This document shows, piece after piece, positions 1-12,468 of a stretch of DNA of 64,000 nt. Both the position numbers and the translations under genes were made by a program. This DNA is from Scalesia atractyloides. Taxonomy: Eukaryota; Streptophyta; Magnoliopsida; Asterales; Asteraceae. The stretch lies in contig CAMTDV010000002.1 of the NCBI GenBank assembly GCA_947069175.1, forward strand, positions 7,543,054 through 7,607,053. Direction: 5' to 3'. Below the pieces are notes generated by a model, which had not been told where the DNA came from, did not search any database, and was given only the letters and a program-made list of their open reading frames with translations. How positions within the stretch are numbered: position 1 is the first letter of the stretch; the number at the start of each line of letters is the position of its first letter.

Positions 1-337
1 CCCAAACATATATAGAAGCACCCCAAAAGCCTAGCCACATGTATTTGGTTAGTGATAAGACCTATACAAGTGCAAAGATTAAAACCATTAGGACTAACTC
101 TGTAAATTATTAAAGCGTTGAGACCAACTCTACAGTTTCTGCAAAGTAAAGTACAGAAACAACCAGAAAGTTAGCTCATCCATCCATGTTGAAGCATATC
201 GATGCTCTACTATTCATTCTTGGTGTTGTTAGGTGTTCTACCTAAAATCGGGCCCCACGTATGATTATTTAGTTGAAATAGTATTAGTATATAAAGGTAT
301 TAGAAAATTTCAAATGATAACATTTGCTATTTAGAGA

Positions 338-405
<68 letters not shown>

Positions 406-1248
406 TAATAATAATAGTGTTTCATACAAATTTCACAAAGTGAATAAATTTTATTTAGAGTAAATAAGGTACTTACGTTATTTAAATATACGTATACGTT
501 TATAGAATCATTACATAATGTGTATGTAACTATATATATATACTATTTGTATAATAAAAAGGTTTCATTATATATGATACATATAAATTGGCTATATCTT
601 AGTTACAAAAGTTGCGAGATTTTACATAAATTGCAAGGCTCATAAAATGTAATATATGGTTTGATTTTACACCACAATGGTTCATGACATTATAGTCTAG
701 TAGCATATTGAGGGTGGGATAAGCATTAAAAATCATTAGGTCCTGAATTCGATTTCCTCAAAAGGTTTTTCCTAGATTTATTTTGTTTACTCCTGAATTG
801 GTGTATAGACATTATTGCCTAAAATAAATGGATATGATCAAATGATTCCGCTTCTAACATGATAATACGTAAGTAATTCGTTAGTAATCTCAATTTACCG
901 TTAAAAAAACACTAGACAATGTATGTGACATTCCTCCAACGCTTTTTAGTCTTCTTGGTGGAATGATCTTATTTCTTTAATGAAGATGTTCCATCATTTA
1001 GTGCAAGATGTTTACACCTTATGCATTATTGATTTGAATATGGTATGCGATCGGTATGGGCACACATTTAATGTTTATTTTTCTTATTAACTATTAGAGG
1101 TGTAAAAAAAAACACATACTTAAACAAATTTAGTTATTTTTTCAAAATACAAACCAAATTTATTCTTAAAAATTTAAAAAAAAACTTATTCTTTAAATCT
1201 AGGTATTAATAGCCGGATCCATACTTGGTTTCAAAACCTAGTAATACC
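1..1248. other. gene-free AT-rich DNA
   Basis: I see no gene here. The stretch holds an AAT microsatellite (about 340-413) and AT-rich unique-looking sequence. The ORFs are short and show no recognisable motifs. Confidence 0.6.
340..413. repeat. (AAT)n microsatellite
   Basis: About 24 uninterrupted AAT units are followed by one AATG interruption. This is a plain trinucleotide simple repeat. Confidence 0.95.
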
Positions 1249-1775
1249 TAGAGCTATTCATGAGCCGAGCCGAGTCAGGGCAAGCTTAGGCTCAGCTCGA
1301 TTATAAATCAAGTTGGCTCGGCTTGGATTTGAAACCAAGCTAAAAATCTTAGCTCAGACTCGGCTTGGTTTGGCTCGATTATAAAAAGAAAAATAATATT
1401 ATTCGGTAATTCAAAAGAACATATCAAAATAAGTTCAACATGATACATACAAGCCAAAATCAAGTAACAACATAAAATAAGTTATAAATTTTAACGAAAT
1501 ACAATAATAATTCATTCACATAGTAATAAACCTTAAAATATGTGATAGATATCAAATTACACTCCTAAATACATGTAAATAATAATAAGTTTTTTATAAT
1601 GTATATAAAAATAAATTATATAATAAGTAAAATAATCTGAGTTAAGCCGAGCCGAGCTACAAAGCGAGCCAAACCGAGCCAGTTCGGCTCAGTTTCAAAC
1701 CGGGTCATACCGAGTGAGCTTTTTCCGAGCTAAATCCGCGTGAGCTCCAAGTCACGAGCTTTTTGGATAGCCCTA
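1249..1775. mobile_element. small hAT-like non-autonomous element
   Basis: The ends are imperfect inverted repeats: TAGAGCTATTCA on the left and TAGGGCTATCCA read inward from the right. They are flanked by GTAATACC and CTAATCCC, an 8-bp target duplication with 6 of 8 matches, the length typical of hAT transposons. Both subterminal regions are rich in GAGCCGAGC-type motifs in opposite orientations. There is no coding capacity. The decayed duplication suggests an old insertion. The hAT assignment is inference from duplication length and ends only. Confidence 0.55.
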
Positions 1776-2886
1776 CTAATCCCCAAACCCGGCCATACCT
1801 ACCCGGATAGATAGGGTATAGTTTTTCTCCTCCATACCCGTACCCGAACTCTACCCGGTTTCTCTCAATATTCAATTTTTCAATACTCGATCATACCCAG
1901 ACCTGTTGCATAATCAGAACCGAGTATTAAAAAAGAAATGGGCCACCTTTGGGTTTTCAAGGGTGAAAAGAAAGTGTAAGACCCTACGGAGTGGAAGGAG
2001 CATAAAGCGATATGTGACAGCCACGTCAGAAAAGAGGCATGGTAAATAAAAAGTAGAGTGGAAGGGACATGAAATTGACGTTTAATAATAAAAAAATATC
2101 AACCAATCAAAACCAACCCAAACTACACCCACCAATTAAGAGCCTTCACATCATCAAACAAAAGCTCTCCATGCCGGTGTAAAAAACCACCGCGCCACCA
2201 CAAGGGCCAGTGTGCCCTCCACGCCAAAAATAACACAGATTCCATGTAGTCTGACCCTTTTAATATTTGTTTGTACCATAACCCCATAGGCCCATGGCAC
2301 AAGAAAAGTCGGAGCTTGTCTTGGGATGAATCATGAATGTATGCTTTCAATTTAGAACACAATAAAAGGTAGAAGGAAGGAACCAAGTCAAGCAAAACAC
2401 AAGATCAGGTTTTAATGTTTTAGATGTGCATATATACACACCACTTCATTCACGACATCAATTGATTGGAGCACTTAACTTGTAATATCTACGCATCCTA
2501 TGTTTTTTCGATTTCTTAAGTTCTCGCAAACTGGATAATTAATGGGAGATTTTAATACTCGATGTATACTTTTATCGCTTTTGTTGTCAAAAGTGTAAAT
2601 CGTGTAATACAAATACCAACAAAAACTTGCTCGAAGGGTTGATTTCAACTTCAATTTCTTTATTTCTCCATGTGCTCTCCTTTATACTCACGTCAATACA
2701 CACATATAATTCCTTTCTATTTCTATGGCTAGAATCGAACAAACACGAAAATTATTGGATGATGTTCAAGCTTAAAATGTCTTTCTTATATAGCCAACCT
2801 CTCACCTTTTGTATTATTTTTTCTGACTAAATATCAAATATAAATACATTTACCGTATAAAACGTATGAACTGAAGGTTTTACTGC
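1776..2886. other. gene-free stretch
   Basis: No gene is supported. A 90-codon minus-strand ORF at 2123-2395 has no recognisable domain or splice context. Around 1789-1900 there are ACCCGG/CATACCC motifs that resemble the subterminal repeats of the element at 41032-41666. Confidence 0.5.
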
Positions 2887-3230
2887 AAAAACGCGGTGAC
2901 ATTTTCGTAATTATCAAAATTACTCTACAAATGATCTTTTAGGGTAATTTTGTAAAACTGTCTTTATGGTAATTTTGAAGAGTATCATAATTACTATACA
3001 AATGATCTTTTAAGCTAATTTTGATATTTTAGGGTAATTTTGAATGGTATGTTACTTGATAAACTAGTAGATTAATTTTGATACACTTGTAGAGTAATTT
3101 TGATAATTACCCTACAAGTACATTTTACAAAATTACCCGACAAGATCAAATTATCCTACAAGATTATTTGTAGAGTAGTTTTGATAATTACCCTACAAGC
3201 AAATAATTATGAAAATGTCACCGCGTTTTT
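2887..3230. mobile_element. foldback MITE-like inverted repeat
   Basis: The left end, AAAAACGCGGTGACATTTTC, is matched exactly by its reverse complement at 3211-3230. The interior is built of further inverted copies of a short AGGGTAATTTTG / CAAAATTACCCT motif, so the whole unit can fold on itself. It is 344 bp with no coding capacity. I could not find a convincing target duplication, so the superfamily is left open. Confidence 0.7.
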
Positions 3231-4054
3231 TTTTTTTGCTTTTTCATGCCTTTGTACGTTTTGTACGATAAAGCACTTTGTAGATTAACTTAACTCTATT
3301 TTTTATTGAATAGAATCTTTGATAATTGTAGTGAAAAGTGTCACGCCCCGCTAAAATTTAGCCCAAAAATTCAGCATTCTATCTAGAATCTTCCGAGGTC
3401 ATCTACACGCTTCAAGAGCCGCCCGGAAGACTCCGAAACAATCCGTATTGTTCCAGCAACAAGGAGGCACTAAGAAGCACAAAATATCAGCCAAGAAAGG
3501 CCTAGAATCTGCTGGAAATGGCTGTTATATCAGCCATAAAATCTGCCAAGGAACACTCTAGAATTCAACATAATATCATGATATTTTGTAGCAAATATCT
3601 TAGATGTTTAGCCATGATATTTTGTAAAAGAGTATTCTAGATCTAGAATACTCTAGATACTTATGCAATCACTATAAATAGGGGACATGGGAGCTCATTT
3701 GAAGCATCCCTAAATACTTGTAAACATCTAACAATTGTAAGCACTCTTTGTAAACTAAGATTATTAATTTTAGATAAAAATGGTAAATTTACCAATAGAA
3801 CATTTAATGTTGTATAAAAAGAAGTATTTAAAAATATATGAAGTATAAACATCTCTTTTTGTTTTTTAATATTGTTGCTTTACTAATTATTTGTTAAGTT
3901 CATATTAGTTATTGTAATTAAACATAAGTGTAATCATATCTTAACTCAAATTGTTGATCCATAATTCCTATATTTTTATTACTAAGTAAATATTCATGTA
4001 ATTCACAAATTTATATTCTATTATGCTATTTTAATATTTTTTTCATTGGGTATC

Positions 4055-4093
<39 letters not shown>

Positions 4094-5865
4094 AACCTAT
4101 TGACGACTACAGTTGAATTTGTTACTTTTGCTTTGATCACAAAGTTTCTAAGTTTTATAATTTGGGACACATTAAATATAACTTCAAGTATTTAATATTG
4201 ATTTATATATAATCTATTGACTACAGTTGAATTTATTACTTATGTTTTGTAATTTGAGACACATTAGATACAATACAAAGTGTTTTATATTGATGATAAT
4301 AACAAATGACTTATCTTTTATTTTATATATATTTTTAGGTACATATGAAATTGAAACGATGAAGGATAGTAGAACAAAACAGGGGTGAGCAAAAGGTAAA
4401 ACCTGACCGGACCCAAGAACTGAAATCCTATTAAATCACTAACCGATTCATTACCCCAATACATAAATCGGTTCCAGGTATTTTTATTTTAGGATAGGTT
4501 GGTCCAAGTATAAAAACTCGACCCGTGAATATACAATTTTCCTCACTCAGATTCATGTTCTGATGCCTAAGCGATGAAGAACAAACAGTCAAAGACGACA
4601 TTTAATCCTTGTAATCGGCTTGATACATTTCAATCCTTGATCTGTATGCAAGAACGGTTGACCAGTTGACCCATATGACTGAAACCTGTATGACACTAGG
4701 ACTGATACACAAAATCCCCGCCTAACATGGTATAGTATTTATAAAAGCAGGTCTCAGTTAACTGCGGTTAATAGAAAAAGGTATACAAAAGCCCGGCTTG
4801 ATTGGTGTAAGTATAACGTATATTTACTATCTCTGTAGATAAAACTTAAACGGGTCAACAATTTGTTGAAAAAATTATTGTTTGCTACAAAATTCATTTG
4901 TAATTGTTAAAGTTTCAAATAGGTCAAAAATCCGTTGGTTTATATATTTAGTTTGACTTCAAAAGTCAAATCACTGGATTATTTATATAACAAACAGATT
5001 ATTAGAAGTTCAAAAAAAAAACAAACAAATAGTCAAATCGTAGCAAGTAATTGATAATCAAATGAATGATGCAGAGTTTCAAGGAGCATAAATGTTAATT
5101 AGGGTAACAAAATAACCGCAGACTTACTAATGGGCCCAAACCCAGTGGATAAAACATTGTTATTTCGGTCTAATTGTCGGGTTTACATGCTTGTTTGGAC
5201 CGGAATCGACCCGACCCGACTTCTTGAGATAAACTGGAACCGAGCTAATACCCTAGAAAAAAATTTATGTTAATTAAATACATATAAATCTAAAATATGA
5301 TGAATGGTAAAATAAATTTATATGTTAATTATGTTATTATATTTGATTATTTTAATTTCTTATTTCAACTTTATACTTTAAACAATAAACATTTTTAACT
5401 CGTTAGTTTTTAAAAGCTTAAATGTGAATGTGTTAAACGTTTTTATTGACTTCCTGCATACACTTTGTTGTAAAAGAGGTTTGTTCAAAATAGTATTATG
5501 TGACAGATACTAGTATCATCGATAGCGGTATTGTTTTGTTATTATCGGAACTTGTATTTGTTTTTATGGTTTTTTATCGACATTGGCACCGGTATTGTTA
5601 TTAACGGAACCGGTACTAGTATTTCTTTTGATTATTTTCAATATAAAATACAGTTTGTTGTGTGTAACATGACTTTAAATCAGATGTCCTAACAGACCGA
5701 TGCTGTCACAAACCCCACTAACACCGATCAAATCTTCACTGTATCACGCAGAAAATTTCACTAGTTAAAGAAAATATAGATCTTGGATTCCACCGAAGTT
5801 CTCATAACATGAAACGACCGGAACCAATAAAATAAGGGCTTGGTTATCCACACATCCCCTCATTT
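3231..5865. other. gene-free stretch with simple repeats
   Basis: No gene is seen. It contains a (TA)n tract at about 4056-4090. From 4384 there is a GGGTGAGCAAA-type sequence with many CCGG/GACCC motifs, similar in style to the start of a repeat at about 49634. That suggests a degraded transposon whose ends I could not define. Confidence 0.45.
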
Positions 5866-5887
5866 TATTTGCACATCCCTTAAACCC

Positions 5888-6110
5888 TGTAGGAAGCGTA
5901 TAGGGCAATACGGTTTCTCTGGGTCCAAGCATATTGAGCAATACACTTCCTATACGTGTACTTGAAGTACAAACTTTTCAGAAGATGGTCAGCTAATGAT
6001 TAGGGGACCAGGGGAATGATATAGGGCCATACGCTCCCTAGAGAATTTTTTCCCAAAAGACCAGGGGAATCATACTGTGCATATGTTCCTTGGAGGAATT
6101 TTTTTGCAGG
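5888..6110. repeat. imperfect palindrome repeats, left flank of element 1
   Basis: Three or four degenerate copies of the GGAAGCGTATAGGGCAATACG motif occur here (about 5891, 5933, 6013, 6068). They are the same motif that is repeated at 25600-25770 and 26977-27566. Because element 1 (6322-24895) is an insertion, this stretch was originally next to 24896-27600 and belongs to the same repeat-rich locus. Confidence 0.65.
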
Positions 6111-6548
6111 AGTAGCATATTGTCATTAGTATCTTTTTCGAACTTTATTTTTTTAAGTTAATTAAGTTGTTTTTTTTGTTTATAAAATGATGTTATCTTT
6201 TTTGTTATAAATTCTATAAAAGATGTAGTGAAATTAAGCAATCCAAACAAACTAAACATATCCAAATTAAACAAATATTACAAATACTTAAAATTAAATT
6301 CAATTGTTCGTACAGTACTGTTGTAATATTCGTTGTAAAACGGATCTCAAAACCCGCTTCGTTAAATAATTCAAGTATTGAATTTAAAGTCTCGATGCGT
6401 ATCTTTTTCTCATTTGATACGAGTTATTAGTTTATAGTTATTAATTTATAATTATTAATTAATGGTTATTAAATAAATTGGAAGAATTAAATAAATCATA
6501 ATAATATAATAAATAAAACCTTCAAATAAAAAAATAAAAAAAAATAAA

Positions 6549-6625
6549 GGGGCAGCCGGGTTTCGAACCCAGGTTCCCTCACAAACTCACACACACAAAA
6601 CACCACTAAACCACATACCACATGT
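6549..6625 (-). other. antisense tRNA-like sequence in element 1 LTR
   Basis: On the minus strand a T-arm-like sequence (GGTTCGAAACC) follows an A-box-like TGGTTTAGTGG. This is the arrangement of a class-II tRNA or tRNA-derived sequence. The 3' LTR has the same feature at 23067-23150, and elements 2 and 3 carry equivalents at the same relative place. Function is not known. It may be a relic of a tRNA-derived insertion. Confidence 0.5.
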
Positions 6626-7187
6626 GTTTAAAATCGAAATCATTAAATCTTATACCATTTCAAACGCTAACCTGCAAATTTGAAGTTCAAATCGGTAACT
6701 GACAACCGATTCAATCAAGATTAATTAACAATTTCGGTTATGAAATCATGTATAACCGATTCTATAAATCAGTTTCAATCCTAAAATCAAAACCAACTTT
6801 GTAACTGATTCAAAATCAATGTCGTTATTGAAAGCGGAAGTAATGATGAATAAAAAAACTGAAAAACGATGATTGGCTATAAATATTGAATCATTGCATT
6901 TCATTCGACTCGCTCAATCTCTCGAAAACTCTCTAATTCTATTCTGTTTCAAATCGACATTGCCAGAATCCTCGGTTCATCACTGAAAAACCGAAACCTT
7001 TTCTCCTAGTCGGTATAACCCTCTTAATCCTTTGGATATCTTTTATTTAGTGTGTTACAACCTTAAAACAATTAATCAAAACTGTTATCTTTGATTAATA
7101 GTCGGGAACGGGTTCTGGGTATTTTATTCATGAAGAAGATGAATCTGATTTAGTGTTTTTGTATAATTATATATGGTGTTTTAAACA

Positions 7188-7610
7188 TGTTAGACAAACA
7201 GTCTAGTGGTGGACTATGTGCAAACACAACACATATGTCCCGGGTTTGAGTTATATGAGTGTCCGACTTTCTGAAATAAAAACCACCTTTTTAAAACTTA
7301 TTTAGATCATCTTACAATAATTATATAAATGTAATATAATTTCGGATTTTACCGGGTTAGACACCCAGCCCAGTTGGTAGCTCTGGGTGCAACACAAATC
7401 GAAGGTCACGGGTTCAAGACAGGGACTATGCAGCGATTCGATTACTTTTAAAACCTTTTCAAATAAATAAATTTTGAATTAACTTAACTAGTGTATATAT
7501 ATAATAAAAACAGAGGTTATCTCAGGTTAGACACGTAGCTCAGTTGGCAGAGCTGCGAGCACGTATACGAGAGGTCACGAGTTTGAACCTCACACCCTGC
7601 CAAAATTAAA
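7188..7610 (+). repeat. three tandem tRNA-like units, element 1 5' LTR
   Basis: Hairpin-bearing units start at about 7195, 7362 and 7532, a spacing of 167-170 bp. Each begins TTAGACAC-like, has an A-box-like segment inside a hairpin (for example TAGCTCAGTTGG in unit 3), and has a GGTTCAA/GTTTGAA-type B-box-like segment downstream. The first two units are more worn than their equivalents in elements 2 and 3. Confidence 0.65.
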
Positions 7611-8617
7611 CGCGATCCGACATCTCAGACCTAACAAAGTCAAACATTTTTTTATTATTTTATTTATTTTAATATTATTTATTCCAAAAATTCTTTATTA
7701 TTATTATTAATTAAAAATCATTTAAATACTTAAAAACAAAGTTTTTAAAGTTTAAAAATTGTAACAATACCACAAAAATAAACCTAAAAATCTAATGAAA
7801 ATCATTAATTTCAAATAAAATTTTACTTATATATCGAACTATTACGTGATTATTTAGGTTAGTTTTCCTCGTCGATTAAATCGTAAATCGTGCGCCATCG
7901 CTATCAATTCCAAGAAACGCACCCACTGTGAGTGAATCCTTACAAATTCCCCTTTCTAATTCATGTTTAAGGGTGTATCATATGTCGTTTACATATTTTA
8001 TATATTCAAACACTTGTGCTAACACCATTCTATGATCTAATGTGTATGTAATTTTTGTTGTTGTTATATGTGGTTACATGTTATCATTTCAGTGCAAATA
8101 TTCCATAAGGCCCATCAGTTCCTCGTTGGATACGAGTTGAGCATCGCGTGCCTCATTAGATCGGCTCCGTTTGATTGAGCCTTGATCCACAGTTCATCAT
8201 TTATCATGCACATGTGTACATTGTTGGTGCTATGTGGTTTGTGGTTAGATTGTATATACATTTGCTCATAATTGCTCCATGCACACTTTTATTAAATTAA
8301 CCAATATAACTAATTCGTTAAACTGTTTAATTTAGATTCACTTACCAACTTTTGTTGACCCAAACCTTTATTTTACACATGGTACATGTGGACAGGCTGA
8401 GGAGAGGAACACTTAGGACTTGGCTTTAGAAGAAAAATAAAACACTTCTTGTTTAGAACATTTATGTTGTGTTTGTTTGCTTTTATGTGTTTGGATAATC
8501 TCTTTCAAATTTAAAGTAATAAATATGAAACTTAATTATAGTAAATGTCATGAGCTTTGATGAAAACCCAATTATGCCCCGACTTTTATTTCCGCTGCGG
8601 GTCGGGGTGTGACAGAT

Positions 8618-8629
8618 TGGTATCAGAGC
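8618..8629 (+). other. primer binding site (initiator Met tRNA), element 1
   Basis: TGGTATCAGAGC begins three bases after the LTR end. It is complementary to the 3' end of plant initiator-Met tRNA, the usual minus-strand primer for chromoviruses. Confidence 0.93.
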
Positions 8630-9462
8630 TTTTGGCTATAGCGATATAGGATAGGTTATTAGACCCTTAAAGCCTATACTATAGTTGATTAGATTTTAAT
8701 TGTTTCTGTGTTAGATGCAAACTCATGATGTTTATTTGTTTCATATCTATTCCACACACAAATGCATGCAAGCACACTCATCATTAAATGTCATCATGTT
8801 ATATTTATTGTGGTATACATATTATCAACATATCATGCCTATGTAAACGCACACGTCTCAATTTCACATATTTAAACATTTATCATGATTTCCTTTTTCT
8901 AGAATTTTATGATGTTTTCAAGTTTTCAATCTCATTAAAGTGAGTTCTACGACGGGCATGTAGTAACTGGAAGGGTACGAGTACGGGTAGTCGAAACATC
9001 CTGTCTAGGAATGACATTCGTAAAAATCCAATATAACGGACCAGTTTGCCTACCTAGGGACTAATGATGAGAGTACGAAGGACCTATTAGGCCAAAGCAT
9101 GTCACACCAAACGTCGTGTGAACTAACCCACTTTGAGCTGTCACTATGTCTACACTTAGACACCCTCCGACCTTATATCTCGCAATCATGTTTTACGATT
9201 TTCATTCGGGTGATGCGAGTGTTAAACATGCCAACACCAATGTGAACCCTACAAAGCCCAGTAGTCATGGGGGCCCACATGATTACCTAGGCCAAGGTAT
9301 GGGAGACATATGGGGGCCCAAACATAAGCAAAGCCCAAGACATCCTATGGATGTAGAAAAAAACTTATTTTTTCTCATTTATTTTGTGAATGTTGATTTT
9401 TCTTTTACGGCACATGACACCTAAAACGTTCAACTCATAATCTCGCTACGTATTTCCTATAG
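8630..9462 (+). other. element 1 untranslated leader
   Basis: This 0.8-kb leader lies between the primer site and gag. It contains a block conserved in all three elements, including the GGGGGCCCACATGA sequence at about 9269-9282 and an AAGCCCAAGACATCCTA block downstream. Conservation in element 2, which lost pol, points to a cis-acting role such as packaging or dimerisation. That role is inference. Confidence 0.6.
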
Positions 9463-10790
9463 ATGTCTGCTAGACACTCTCGAGGTGGTAGAAGGTCAGG
9501 AAGATCTGGCGAGCGCATGGCTCCTCAAATAGCCCAATAGATGGTTGCCGTACTTCCCGACATCGTAGTCCAAGTCCAACAAGCCCTTGCTGCTAATCCC
9601 ATCAACCCAACAAATCAAGAAGGTCAAAATGTTGCCAATCCTCCCACCAACACCACCATGTGCACCTATAAGCACTTTAACTCTTGCGACCCTCCAAAAT
9701 ACGAGGGGACTGAAAGTGTCACCGTCCTCCTTCGTTGGTTTGAGGAGATGAAGAGCACTTTTCTCAACTGCGATTGTCCCGATGATCACAAGGTGCGATA
9801 TGCTACCGGTCGTTTGTATGGGGTAGCACTTACATGGTGGAACTGGGAGAAAGGTAGGCGAGGTGTTGAAGCCGTTGTGGCCTTAACTTGGGAAGAGTTG
9901 AGGGAACTCATGACTAGGCGCTTCTGTCCAAGAAGCGAAATCAAGAAATTAGAGGATGAGTTCTACTTTTTGAAACAAAAGGAGGGAGACCACATAACAT
10001 ACAATAAGAGATTCCTCGAGTTGATCAGATGGTCCCCAACTTGTTCACTCCACTCTACCGTTTAATTGAGCATTACATTCGAGGTCTTCTCTCGAAAATT
10101 CAAGATTCTGTGTTAAGTACTACACCTGCAACTCTCGAGGCTGCGATGGAGCTAGCCACTGAGCTCACAGAAAATCAAATTAGAAATGGTGATTTTAAAG
10201 AAGAGAAGAAGAAAGACAAGACACCTGCTGAAACCTCAACCCCAACCCAAACAGGATCATCTTCAAAGTTTACTGGTAAAAGAAAGCGCAACGGGAAGAA
10301 TTTCGTTGTTACCCAAACCAATCTCCCTATCACTGCCGCTCCAATCACACAAGTTGCTCCTCCCGCCTCCCCATTCAAGAAACCCTACACCGGATCTCAT
10401 CCAAAATGCAACCGATGTCAATATCATCACCCTCCTGAGAACCCATGCCTTCATTGCACAAGTTGTGGTCGTGCAGGTCATACAATTCAAACTTGTCGCA
10501 TCCTTCAAAGACCAAACCGCAATCAACCTCAAGCCCAATCCAACAACCAAGTGGTAGGCCAAGCACAATACCAACAACCTCTACTGTTACCACCTGCTCA
10601 ACCCATGGCCCAACCCAACTACCCTATGATGCAACCAGTCAGAGCCTGTTTCAATTGCGGTGATACAACCCATTTTCGAAACACTTACCCACGTTTGGTG
10701 AATATCATAAATGCTCAAGCTCAAGCAAATCCAGTGAACCAACCCAACCAAGCCAATCCACCTGCTAGAGGAAGAGCTTTTAACATCAAT
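9463..10790 (+). pseudogene. element 1 gag, broken
   Basis: This is the capsid polyprotein. The start at 9463 (MSARHS) matches that of element 3. The N-terminal part has the usual retrotransposon gag region (LLRWFEEM, ALTWWN, WEELRELM). An in-frame TAG at 9538-9540 replaces the CAG of element 3, and a frameshift near 10020-10035 moves the rest to another frame. The C-terminal part holds the zinc knuckles: CTSCGRAGHTIQTC, then CFNCGDTTHFRNTY, in which the last cysteine of the second knuckle is lost. Gag normally packages the RNA, but this copy cannot make it. Confidence 0.88.
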
Positions 10791-12191
10791 GATAATCAGG
10801 CTAGAGCTGATAACAACGTGGTTAACGGTACGTTTCCCATTAACAGTACTTATGCATCTATTCTATTTGATACTGGTGCGGATAAGAGTTTCATGTCCTT
10901 AGAGTTCGAATCTATTCTTGATTTACCTCGCGTTCGCGTTAGTCTAGCTGAATCATTTACGGTGGAAGTCGCTGATGGTGAACCTATTACGTTAGACTCA
11001 ATTATTCGTGATTGCACTCTTACACTCAATGATCATGACTTTCCAATTGATCTCATCCCTATGAAGTTGGGTAGTTTCGACGTCATCATTGATATGGACT
11101 GGCTTAGCCAGCATCACGCTGAAGTTGTTTGTTATAAAAAGTTTATTCGAATTCCTCTCGCTGACGGTCAAACTTTACGTATTTTTGGTGAAACCCCCTC
11201 CATAGGACTCAAATTGATGTCATGCCTTCAAGCTCAAAGATACCTTCACAAAGACTATATCACATTTTTAGCTCACATCATCAAAAAGGAAGGCAAGGAA
11301 AAGAAGCTCGAAGACATTCCAATCGTTAAAGAATTTCCTTAAGTTTTTCCCGATGACGTTTCAGGACTTCCTCCTGTGCGAGAAGTCGAATTCCAAATCG
11401 ATCTTGTACCTGGTGCTACACCGGTTGCAAAATCTCCATATCGGTTAGCCCCATCTGAAATGCAAGAGTTAGCTAGTCAGTTGCAAGAGTTAACTGACAA
11501 AGGATTTATACGTCCTAGCTCATCACCTTTGGGAGCGCCGGTTCTTTTCGTAAAGAAGAAAGATGGAACTTTCCGAATGTGTATTGACTATAGAGACCTC
11601 AAAAAGCTATCTATCAAGAATCGTTATCCTTTACCTCGTATCGATGATCTTCTAGATCAACTCCAGGGTGCCACCTGTTTTTCAAAAATCGATCTTCGTT
11701 CTAGTTATCACCAACTTAGAGTACGCGAAGAAGACATTCCAAAGACTGTTTTCGAACTCGATATGGTCACTATGAATTCATGGTTATGCCTTTTGGTTTG
11801 ACCAATGCTCCTGCTGTTTTCATGGATTTGATGAATAGGGTGTGTAAACCCTACCTCGATCGTTTGTCATAGTCTTCATTGATGATATTCTTATTTATTC
11901 TAAGACCAAATCCGATCATGAGTGACATCTCCGACTCATCCTAACACTTTTGAAAACCGAAAAGCTTTATGCTAAGTACTCGAAATGTGAGTTTTGGTTA
12001 AAAGAGGTACAATTTCTAGGTCATATTGTCAACGACAAAGGGATTCATGTCGACTCTGCAAAGATCAAAGTAGTGCAGAATGGCAAGCGCCACACACACC
12101 TACCGAAGTTAGGTCATTTCTTGGTCTAGCTGGTTATTATCGACGTTTCATCGCAAACTTTTCACGTATCGCCGTACCACTCACAGCCTTG
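10791..12191 (+). pseudogene. element 1 pol part 1: protease and reverse transcriptase
   Basis: The protease shows the LFDTGADKSF active-site motif near 10861-10890. Reverse transcriptase follows from about 11376 with FVKKKDGTFRMCIDYRDL and the catalytic FIDD box at 11875-11886. The frame is broken by a TAA at 11340-11342. It is also broken by probable single-base losses near 11760, 11865 and 12073 when compared with element 3. Element 2 interrupts the sequence within the ALTH motif after reverse transcriptase, at 12197. Pol continues at 20877. Confidence 0.9.
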
Positions 12192-12382
12192 ACTCATGTA
12201 ACATCCGTCAAAAACCGGATTTACCAAACCCGCTCCGTTTATTAACCGAACAACAGTTAAAAATTTCGTTGCGTATTTAATGCCCAAATTAATTTTAAAC
12301 GATACATAATTAATAAGTATATTGGATTATAAAAGTTATATTTGAAAAAGTATTAAAAATAGTGGTATAAAAATAAAACAAT

Positions 12383-12468
12383 GCTGCCGGGTTTCGAACC
12401 CGGGTCAGCTGGGGATAAACTTCAAAGCCTTAACACACATCCTTCCAACCACTCCGCCACTTGTGTTC
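12383..12468 (-). other. antisense class-II tRNA-like sequence, element 2 LTR
   Basis: Read on the minus strand this 86-base stretch has an A-box-like GGCGGAGTGGTTGG and a perfect T-arm. The T-arm stem is CCGGG/CCCGG (12387-12403) around loop TTCGAAA. Length and A-box resemble plant Ser or Leu tRNAs with a long variable arm. The acceptor stem does not pair well, so I regard it as tRNA-like and not a working tRNA gene. The 3' LTR copy lies at 18566-18651. Confidence 0.6.

Larger units (their letters stand above)
6322..8614 (+). repeat. element 1 5' LTR
   Basis: This LTR is 2,293 bp, starts TGTAATATTC and ends GGGGTGTGACA. A TATA box (TATAAATA) sits at 6878-6885. It contains an antisense tRNA-like sequence near its start and three tRNA-like units in its second half. 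It is 246 bp longer than the 3' LTR because that copy has a deletion across those units. Confidence 0.93.

Noticed and set aside
2123..2395. 90-codon minus-strand ORF as a host gene
   Set aside because: It has no domain, no credible splice sites and no relation to neighbours.
10175..10663. Overlapping ORFs on both strands inside element 1 gag
   Set aside because: They are shadows of the gag coding sequence. Equivalent shadows occur over element 3 gag.
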